From assembly GCF_003473485.1 (NCBI RefSeq), contig NC_053042.1, positions 11,552,501 through 11,616,500 of the forward strand: 64,000 nucleotides of DNA. Reading direction: 5' to 3'. Under the pieces are notes generated by a model. It was not told the DNA's origin, ran no database searches, and saw nothing but the letters and a program-made list of their open reading frames with translations. Positions 21,455 through 31,000 of this stretch are shown here, in pieces. Origin of the DNA: Medicago truncatula. Lineage: Eukaryota > Streptophyta > Magnoliopsida > Fabales > Fabaceae. Both the position numbers and the translations under genes were made by a program. Within the stretch, counting starts at the first letter, position 1. Each line of letters begins with the position of its first letter.

Positions 21455-23240
21455 GCCAAATACCTCCCGCGTTCCTTTAAGTTATATGTTTATAATAGAT
21501 TAGTCCTTTAAAATTTTTTTCGCTACCAATTGGTCCTTTAAGTTGCTTTTTATTACAAATTGATCCTTTAAGTAATAAAATATTTACAATATATTCCATC
21601 TTTTCAGCCAAATTCGTTAAAAAGTGCTCATGAACCATTTAACATTAAGATGGTAGGTTCAAAAGTGCTTATGACATCCAACATGATTAATTATACACAT
21701 CTTCTTCTTCTTCTTCTTCTTCTTCTTCTTCTTCTTCTTCTTCTTCTTCTTCTTCTTCTTCTTCTTCTTCTTCTTCTTCTTCTTCTTCTTCTTCTTCTTC
21801 TTCTTCTTCTTCTTCTTCTTCTTCTCTTCTTCTTCTTCTTCTTCTTCTTCTTCTTCTTCTTCTTCTTCTTTCTTCTTCTTCTTCTTCTTCTTCTTCTTCT
21901 TTCTTCTTCTTCTTCTTCTTCTTCTTCTTCTTCTTCTTCTTCTTCTTCTCTTCTTCTTCTTCTTCTTCTTCTTCTTCTTCTTCTTCTCTTCTTCTTCTTC
22001 TTCTTCTTCTTCTTCTTCTTCTTCTTCTTCTTCTTCTCTTCTTCTTCTTCTTCTTCTTCTTCTTTCTTCTTCTTCTTCTTCTTCTTCTTCTTCTTCTTCT
22101 TCTTCTTCTTCTTCTTCTTCTTCTTCTTCTTCTTCTTCTTTCTTCTTCTTCTTCTTCTTCTTCTTCTTCTTCTTCTTCTTCTCTTCTTCTTCTTCTTCTT
22201 CTTCTTCTTCTTCTTCTTCTTCTTCTTCTTCTTCTTCTTCTTCTTCTTCTTCTTCTTCTTCTTCTCTTCTTCTTCTTCTTCTTCTTCTTCTTCTTCTTCT
22301 CTTCTTCTTCTTCTTCTTCTTCTTCTTCTTCTTCTTCTTCTTCTTCTTCTTCTTCTTCTTCTTCTTCTTCTCTTCTTCTTCTTCTTCTTCTTCTTCTTCT
22401 TCTTCTTCTTCTTCTTCTTCTTCTTCTTCTTCTTCTTCTTCTTCTTCTTCTTCTTCTTCTCTTCTTCTTCTTCTTCTTCTTCTTCTTCTTCTTCTTCTTC
22501 TTCTTCTTCTTCTTCTTCTTCTTCTTCTTCTTCTTCTTCTTCTTCTTCTTCTTCTTCTTCTTCTCTTCTTCTTCTTCTTCTTCTTCTTCTTCTTCTTCTT
22601 CTTCTTCTTCTTCTTCTTCTTCTTCTTCTTCTTCTTCTTCTTCTTCTTCTTCTTCTTCTTCTTCTTCTTCTTCTTCTTCTTCTTCTTCTTCTTCTTCTTC
22701 TTCTTCTTCTTCTTCTTCTTCTTCTTCTTCTTCTTCTTCTTCTTCTTCTTCTTTCTTCTTCTTCTTCTTCTTCTTCTTCTTCTTCTTCTTCTTCTTCTTT
22801 CTTCTTCTTCTTCTTCTTTCTTCTTCTTCTTCTTCTTCTTCTTCTTCTTCTTCTTCTTCTTCTTCTTCTTCTTCTTCTTCTTCTTCTTCTTCTTCTTCTT
22901 CTTCTTTCTTCTTCTTCTTCTTCTTCTTCTTCTTCTTCTTCTTCTTCTTCTTCTTCTTCTTCTTTCTTCTTCTTCTTCTTCTTCTTCTTCTTCTTCTTCT
23001 TCTTCTTCTTCTTCTTCTTCTTTTTTTTAGACCGAATAACACACATATGAGCTATAGTTTTGAGAGCAATGAATTTGGACAAACCAACTTAACACATTAA
23101 GCATCCACATAAATACTTTTTGATTAAGTTTGATGAAATTAGGATAATGATGCAAATATTTTATGACTTAAAGGAACCAATTTATAACAAAAAAAACTTA
23201 CAAGACTAACTTGTTATAATCATGTAACTTTAAGGACGGA
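21455..23240. mobile_element. Foldback element hosting the TTC tract
   Basis: The outer arms are imperfect reverse complements. The left arm (about 21470-21640) has 'cctttaagttatatgtttataatagattagtcctttaa' and 'aaattgatcctttaagtaataaaatatttac'. The right arm (about 23090-23235), reverse-complemented, gives 'ccttaaagttacatgattataacaagttagtcttgtaa' and 'aaattggttcctttaagtcataaaatatttgc'. Arms of ~150 bp without coding capacity suggest a MITE or MULE-type element. The microsatellite fills its centre. The target duplication was not resolved. Confidence 0.65.
21701..23022. repeat. Giant (TTC)n / (GAA)n microsatellite, about 1.32 kb
   Basis: Roughly 440 CTT units with no purine anywhere on the plus strand. 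The only irregularities are about 19 single-base slips, either a lost T (ttctcttc) or an added T (ttctttcttc), which shift the phase without breaking the pyrimidine tract. The longest uninterrupted run is ~60 units (about 22564-22751). The three ORFs of 450-466 codons crossing it (poly-Leu/Phe/Ser on plus, poly-Arg/Lys/Glu on minus) are by-products of the repeat and not genes. Confidence 0.97.
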
Positions 23241-23254
23241 AAATGGTTATTGGA

Positions 23255-23345
23255 AAAAACTCAAATCCCACATCGGATAGATAAGACTCTTGATGAAAAT
23301 ATATAAAGAGGAGGCAATCATCACCTTACAAGCTGGTTTAGTGAA
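23255..23345 (+). mobile_element. TRIM-type LTR fragment
   Basis: Contains 'cccacatcggatagataagactcttgatg' and 'ataaagaggaggcaatcatcaccttacaagctggttt', matching the LTR of the TRIM at 31913-32326. Truncated at both ends. Confidence 0.7.
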
Positions 23346-23593
23346 GATACAAAAAAAATTGACGTGGTTAATAAATTAATTACCCACCATTCTTCAAAGA
23401 TAATCTAAAAAAAGCTTGAAACAATCATCAACCAAACTTTACTTACTTTTAAGAATATTTTTGTTTTTTTGTTTTTTACAAAAAAATATTATTCTCGCAT
23501 GTTGCCATAGTGGTGCCAACCTAAGGTTGAGGATTCATGTTTTATGGTTGGAAAAATATTTATTATTTCCTAAAATAATATGTAAATGGTTAA

Positions 23594-24840
23594 GGTACCG
23601 TTTGACCCGACTTTTTTTTGAGCTTTTCTAAGTTTTTAAGGAGAAGCTAGGCCAAACACAATATCAATAAAATACCTTCGAAAAAAAGTACTTTTTTTAG
23701 AATGCATAAAATTGAATGGAATGAGCTTTAACCAAAAGTTGTTGAATGCTACTTCAAAAAACTATTTCTCCTCAATTTATTTCACAAGCACCTCTCTTCA
23801 ACTCCCGCCGGCAACCTTTTGTTTTATTTTTTCAATATGCTTTTTTCTTTCATTTTATTATTATTTTTTTTTTAACCGGTTCATTTAATTTTTTAATGAG
23901 GTTCCATTTAAGTTTATTATCTATTTTTTTAAGGAATTTTATTATCTTTTTATCACTTATATATTAATTTCAATATCTTTTGATCATCACAACCTCGCAA
24001 ATATTTGTATTCACGCTGTCAATGAATGACACCGAATATTTTTATTCCCTTTCTTCAACCACGGAAATACACACACACGTTAGCGTTTAGAGTAATACTT
24101 TATGTTCTTCTTTCTGTTTTTTTTTGTTATGCTAATGCTTATAATTTTTGTTAGTGTTGTGTAATGCGTATAATTATTTTTATAAAATTTTGATTTTAAT
24201 TAAAAGTACAAGTGTAGTTGCCTAAAAAAATTATACTTATATATAATTTACACATATGTATTGTAAGAAACTATGCATATCTTTTTCTTATTAAAAAAAC
24301 TAAACATATCTTTTTCAGTGACACCAACAATGTAACAAATATAATATTATATAATATAAATTCTTATCTTTTTGACCAACACTAAAAATATGGCATTCTT
24401 ATAACAAAATTTGTTATAGAGTATAATTGGAAAAGATACTGTACAAATTTGTATTCATGTTACACAAAATAAACGTCATTGAGTAAATATAGTATTGGTA
24501 AAAATATATCTTTTATATTTTAAACATTTTTTCCCTCCAAAAAATATTTTAGACATTTTTTTATTTATTATGTTAATTCATAATGAATTCAAAGTTTTTT
24601 TATTTATAGACAATGCATAAATATATGCAAGGTCCCGGGTTCGAACCCCAGACACCACCAAAAAATAATAAATTCAAAGTTTTGTACAATATTTTGCCAA
24701 ACAGCTTTTAACTCAAAAATAACTTTAGAACTAAAAAAAATAAAGAAACCAAACAGCTTTGGCCTTTTTCTTAAAGAGCTTTATTTTAATTTGTTTTAAA
24801 GTAGCTTTTAGACCGAAAAAAAGCCTGGCCAAACGGTACC
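23594..24840. mobile_element. PIF/Harbinger-like non-autonomous element, copy 1
   Basis: Terminal inverted repeats ggtaccgtttgacccgac and, at the right, gcctggccaaacggtacc, flanked by the 3-bp duplication taa (23591-23593 and 24841-24843). TWA duplications and GG..GTTTG ends fit the PIF/Harbinger (Tourist) group. It is 1247 bp including a nested SINE. No transposase is visible. A second copy in the opposite orientation lies at 47976-49257, and a solo end at 45225-45397. The right end sits only 190 bp before the DRP1C-like start codon. Confidence 0.85.
24598..24665 (+). mobile_element. Short SINE nested in the PIF/Harbinger-like element
   Basis: 68 bp with the pol III box B phrase ggtcccgggttcgaacccc and an A-rich end, flanked by near-perfect duplications taatgaattcaaagttt (24581-24597) and taataaattcaaagttt (24666-24682). 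The uninterrupted target is seen in the inverted sister element at 48141-48166, which confirms the insertion. Confidence 0.8.
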
Positions 24841-25031
24841 TAAAATAAGAGAGAGACGTGAAAGTGAAAGTGAAAATTCCATTTCAGCAATAACTGCAAA
24901 AACCGTTTTTCAGTTATCTCTTCCCTTTGAATGCACATTCTTCTTCATTCTCATTTTTTCTAATTTTTGATCCATAAACGGTTATACATTCTTCACTCTT
25001 TTTCATTCATTCATCTTAATCTGATTCAAAA
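24841..25031 (+). promoter_or_regulatory. Proximal upstream region of the DRP1C-like gene
   Basis: The only single-copy DNA between the transposon end and the ATG. It carries a purine-rich patch (acgtgaaagtgaaagtgaaa) and then a pyrimidine-rich leader before 25032. No certain TATA box. Confidence 0.4.
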
Positions 25032-28000
25032 ATGGCGACTATGACGAGTTTGATCGGTCTGATCAACAAGATCCAACGTGCATGCACTGTCTTAGGTGAT
25101 CATGGAGGTGAGGGTTTGTCACTCTGGGAGGCTCTTCCTTCCGTCGCCGTCGTTGGTGGACAGGTCTCACTTTTTTCATTTTGATAATTATATATCTTTT
25201 GTGTCTAGAACATTTACTTGTATATTGTGTTATTCATTTTTGGTAATGTATGTGGAAAATGAATACCAGAGTTCAGGGAAATCGTCAGTGTTAGAGAGTG
25301 TTGTTGGAAGGGATTTTCTACCACGTGGATCTGGTATGTAATTAATTTGTTTTAATTTTTTTGATTATTATCTGTTTATCAAAATCTAAATCATAGTAGT
25401 TATTTATTGATGTCCTTGATACCAAGTGTGAGTAATGGAATTGGATGTGGTATTTGATTAAGATCATTGAGTGCATTTAGATCAACAACTTAATTAAATG
25501 TCTATTATATATGTTAAGAACCAACACGAGAATAAAATAATCGTAGCAGAGATGAGGATGTTGCGTAGATGTGGAAAATAAGCTTAGGTGGTTTGGGCAT
25601 GTGAAGAAAAGACTTGTAGTTTCTACAATAAGGAGAGTAGATATGATGGAGGATAGTTAGATCACATGAGGCTAGAGATTAATGAATTGGACCCAAATAT
25701 GGTCTATGATAAAACATTATGGTATAATTTGATCCATCTAACCGACTCCACTTAGTGGGATAAGACTTGATTGTTGTTGTTGTATAAATGTTAAAAAGTC
25801 CCACAATAGATGAGATATGGCCTGACCATGTTCTCACCTTTCAAATCGATTTTGTTAGGCTGAGTTAGGTCCAACCCAAATTCTAATATGGTATCAGAGT
25901 CTACCCAAGATCTTTTTGGGCTACTGCTGTCAGGTCACCACTATCAGGCTTATATATTAACTATATCTATAATCAAAGGCATAATTTGGTTAAATTGTTT
26001 CATATAAATTACATTGGAGAGCTTATTAAAATATGCTTAAAGCAGTTTATGAACATGTCATAAATTATTTTCATAAGCTCTTCCAAACTCTTACACATTT
26101 CTTTATTGCATAAGATAAACTTAAATAACATGTAAGTTCTTCCAAACACACTCTTAGTAGATGCCTTTATGATATGGTGGTCATGATGTTTTTTCTTTAT
26201 ATTTGAAGATAAATATCATTTCATTGATGTGTGGAGAGTGTGTTTTTTTTATTTATTTTTATTAACTATTTGCAAGGTATTGTCACACGGAGGCCGTTAG
26301 TGTTGCAACTACACAAGACAGATGATGGACAACAAGATTATGCCGAGTTTCTTCATGCACCTAGAAAGAGATACACTGATTTTGGTAATAAAGTTTCTCA
26401 GAACATTTCTTTTAATATTTCAGTAATGATAAGCTTCCGACATCAGGTAGCGAATGCCAATTTTTTAGTCTTCGATTGATGATGGTCGGTTTAACCATCT
26501 GCTGCAAATTTGCTGCTTAATATGATACAAAAACCCACCCTATTTGCTATAATTTGCGACATAGTTAGTTTTCTTCAGAACCAACGATAAAATAGAAAAG
26601 TCTAACATGGACAACAGAAACATTAAGATAAGGTATCTTTCCACAAAGGAGCCAAAGATACCTGAATATAAATATTTTGGATTGGGTGAATTTCATAAAA
26701 TATGATAGCTGTAGGAGATAAGGGAAATGCCTCCATCGAAGAAATGTTTCCCACAGTTTCCATATCTTTGTTAGATGCATATCTTTCTTTGATTTGCAGT
26801 TTCCAAAATTTACTAGACTGATGAAGGCCCTTCATTCTTCTACACACTTCCACAAGAAAGTCGCCTTTATTTATACATTTTATATCCCTTTCATTTTTAA
26901 ATTCAATTGTTTTTTGACAAATGAAAATGGTGGAATTTATGAAAATGATATTGACATTAAAGATTGTTATGTATATAATATGAAAACCATCCATGCATGT
27001 TCACTTAACAACTTAAACTGTTAGATAATTGGTTTATGACAGTGTCTCAGACCTTCTTGACCAAGTGGTGTTCAGTTTAATCATTGATTTCCCCATTCTT
27101 CTAATAAAAAGTTGAGTTTTAGTAAAATAGGTGAGCTTGTGCTTTATTCTTTTTCCAATTTCAATGTGCTGATGCGAGGAGGATTATTATCGATATAATA
27201 CAAAACCATTTACGTAATATGGGATAGTTAGTTCACGAAAAAGTTATTAATTGTAGATAGTAGCTGATCTTTTTGTCCAAAAAAAAAGATACGATTTTCT
27301 ATTTTATCCCATGCAGCTGCTGTAAGGCAGGAAATTTCAGATGAAACAGATCGTATAACTGGGAAGTCAAAGGCAATTTCAAACATTCCAATTCAACTCA
27401 GCATACATTCTCCAAATGGTATTTATTTACATTACCTCTTCATATCATGATAGACGAAAACAATTCTATTTATGTTTTATAACCATTTTTACTTAGCAAT
27501 TAGTGGCAGAATGTGTTGAAAAGTAAGGCTAATCATAGTAGATTAGTTGAAATAATGTTCTCTACTAAATATTGAAGGACTTTTTGTCAGATATGAGGAA
27601 GGCACATATTTGAATAACTAAGTTTTGACTGGTTGATCCAGTGTGAAAGGAGAGCCGTGGGGTTTCTCTTTTTCAGTTTTTCTTAATTAGCATTCTTTGG
27701 TCTTTTAAAAATAAACATTATAACTTAATGGGTTAATAGTGTTTTTCGCCCCTGTAATATATGTCATTTTCGGTTTTCGCCCCTATAAAATTTTCGGTTT
27801 GATTTGCACCCTTGTAAAATTTTTATTTTCCGGAAAACACCCTTAATAGGCCATTCAAAAACCAAAATTTCTTGAAAAAAAATTCTGAAAATGGCCTATA
27901 AGGGGTGTTTTCTGGAAAATAAAAATTTTACGATGGTGCAAACCAAACCGAAAATTTTATAGGGGCGAAAACCGGAAATGACATATATTACAGGGGTGAA

Positions 28001-31000
28001 AAACACTATTAACCCTAACTTAATTTGTAAGAAGCTACTCTATGGCGAACTTTAAGGATGAAAGAGATGAGAAAAGCTCATTGATATGTTCGAATAGATA
28101 AACGTTGAACAGATTGATCGCTGAGATAGATCACAATTGGGGGAGTTCCTGGTGGTGGCCACTTGCAGATACTTTGACAATCAAGTCAGTCAAGTGTGGG
28201 AGATGGATGTATAGATTGGGAATGAAAATGTCAATTTATATAGGAGCCTTTGGGGAACGTAAGCTAGAGTCCGTTGGTAGAATATATGGAAAGTATCGTA
28301 TAATGTCATGATATTCTCTTCTCAGAGTTTTAGTTTCTTATGTTCTAACAATAAAAGGATATTTTTGCAATCTTATCGGGGACGAGGACCTCGCAGGAGG
28401 AAGAGTATGGTCCTCGTCCCTAAAATGCCTTTGCGGGAGATTTTCTTCACCGTCTTCTTGGGGAAATTATTCACTTGTGCACCCCAAATGAGGCAGTCTG
28501 AATTTTCTTATTTCTTGTGAAACATAAAATGACAGTATCTTCTTTCATAGATAATGTCCTATTTTTGTAGAACTTTAATTTGAGTTGCATGATTATTTTG
28601 CATGGTTTTGTTGGCAGTTGTGAACTTAACCCTCATAGATCTTCCTGGATTGACAAAGGTTGCTGTAGGTAACACTTTCACACATTTTTTTTAACAATTT
28701 CAGACAAATTTGTTGTTATTTTGAGAGGAATCATCATAATAATGTTTGAATAACAGAATTTATGCTTCGTACACAGAGGGACAGTCAGAAAGTATTGTTC
28801 AAGATATTGAAAACATGGTCCGTTCATACATTGAGAAGGTAATTGTTGTCTTGATTTAAGATTAAGTAGATACGATGGAAATTTTTAATAAACAAGCATG
28901 CTTCAATACATGAACTAAATCAAAGCTATTAAAGGAGGAAAGTTAGTTCTATTTAATATAAACTCCCTCTAAAGAAGACACCCTATTCAAGTAACCAACC
29001 TTTTATGTTTTCATTAACAAGTACAAAAGTTCCATCTTGTTTTCACAGTTTTCTATACAAATTTTTAAAAGAGAAAAATATTATAACACAATCACATTTT
29101 GTGACGAGTAGTGAAAACAAAATGTGATCTGATTGAATCTTATGTTTGTGCAGCCTAACTGCATTATATTGGCCATCTCTCCTGCAAACCAAGATATTGC
29201 CACTTCAGATGCAATCAAAATTGCAAAAGAAGTTGATCCCTCAGGTCTGTCATTTTATGCCCGATCAAATTTCAAGTTTAGATACTGTTTCCTTTGATCA
29301 ATATCTCTCTTTTGCCTTTCTGTTTTAGCCAAGATTCTTTTTGGAAAACAGTAGTTATTTTATTCTTGTTTCAGGTGAAAGAACATTTGGAGTGTTGACA
29401 AAACTTGATCTTATGGATAAAGGAACAAATGCCGTTGATGTATAATTTCTCAAACAAAGTCATGGTTATCTATTGTTTTGATTTTCGACACCAAATTAAG
29501 TCATGTTATTATGTGATTCTTAAAGGTTCTGGAAGGAAAGCATTACAGGCTGCAGCATCCATGGGTTGGAATTGTTAACCGTTCACAAGCTGATATTAAT
29601 AAAAATGTTGACATGATTATTGCTCGCAAAAAGGAGCGTGAATATTTTGAGACGAGCCCCGAATATGGACATCTGGCACATAAAATGGGTGCTGAATATC
29701 TTGCCAAACTTCTATCGGAGGTATTCTCATCAAAATTATTTCACATGATTTCCCTTTAGTTCTTTTTTGGCTGTAATTCATCAAATGACTGGTGATTTTC
29801 CTTCCTTTCCTTTACCGACATTGATCACTTCAGCATCTGGAGGTTGTTATTAGGCAGCGGATTCCTAGTATCATTGCCTTAATAAATAAAACCATTGACG
29901 AGCTTAATGCAGAGTTGGACCGTATTGGCAGGCCTATAGCTGTGGATTCAGGGGTCAGAACTTAGACCATTGTTGAAATCAATCTTCTAAGATTTGAAAC
30001 TACTTGATTTCTGAAGTCTAAGTAGCGTCATTTTTTTTTCTTAGGCCCAACTATACACTATTTTAGAGATGTGTCGAGCATTCGACAAAGTATTTAAGGA
30101 ACACATCGATGGAGGGTAAGTGCATTTCTTGAGTTTCAGAATTAGCTGCTAACTGTAGTTGACAAATTTTATATAGCTTCCCTTTTATTTAACGCCAATT
30201 CCCATGTGATAGAGTAACATAGAATATGCTATCTAGCTATGATAACCCATGTTTCTTGATAATCTGGTTCATATGCATATATGCAATCTTCAACTGGAAT
30301 TTCTCTCATACATTCTGCTGGTATATTGTTTTTTTGTGTGCTTTCTTAAACTCTTTTCTATTGGATGCCTTTTTTAAAGTTTTACTTGCAGTCTCGTAGT
30401 AATTCCCCTTTTTACTATTAGTATTATTTTTCAACGAAGTGTTTGCATTCATTTTTTTTTCGAGAAAAAGAAAAGAAAAAAAGAGTAAGTTTGGACAAAG
30501 GTTTCTGATATCATTCCATGGGTCGGTAACTGCTGGAAATTGGATTAAACCAGTAACGTTTTTCAAACAAACAAAATCTTAGCTTTGACTTAGTAATGGT
30601 CATTCCAAACCAATTACCAGTGGACTGTCACTTTATTGTCAAATAATGTTATGCAATTAATTTTCCTCAACGTGCTATTCTTATCGGGAGCTAACATATT
30701 TGATCAAGTAACTGACGGCTATATTTCAGACGTCCAGGTGGGGACAAAATTTATGGTGTTTTTGACAATCAATTACCGGCTGCTTTGAAAAAGCTCCCCT
30801 TTGATCGTCATCTTTCCATAAAAAATGTCCAGAGAGTCGTTACAGAAGCCGATGGTTATCAGCCCCATCTGATTGCTCCAGAGCAAGGGTACAGAAGACT
30901 TATTGAAGGATGTTTAGGCTATTTCAAAGGCCCAGCTGATGCCTCTGTGGATGCTGTAATCCTCTTAACTCTATGTTTTGTTTAAATATTTGTTATATGT

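Noticed and set aside
21650-23082. ORFs of 450-466 codons on both strands (poly-Leu/Phe/Ser and poly-Arg/Lys/Glu)
   Set aside because: They are translations of the TTC/GAA microsatellite. The tract has no stop in most frames, and there is no other coding evidence.
24628-24655. Possible tRNA gene (gggttcgaacccc)
   Set aside because: Only a T-arm/box B-like segment in a 68-bp insert with target duplications; no acceptor stem or anticodon arm, so a SINE.
26231-28520. Several 60-120-codon ORFs in the DRP1C region
   Set aside because: They are intronic or read through exon borders of DRP1C; no independent protein family recognised.
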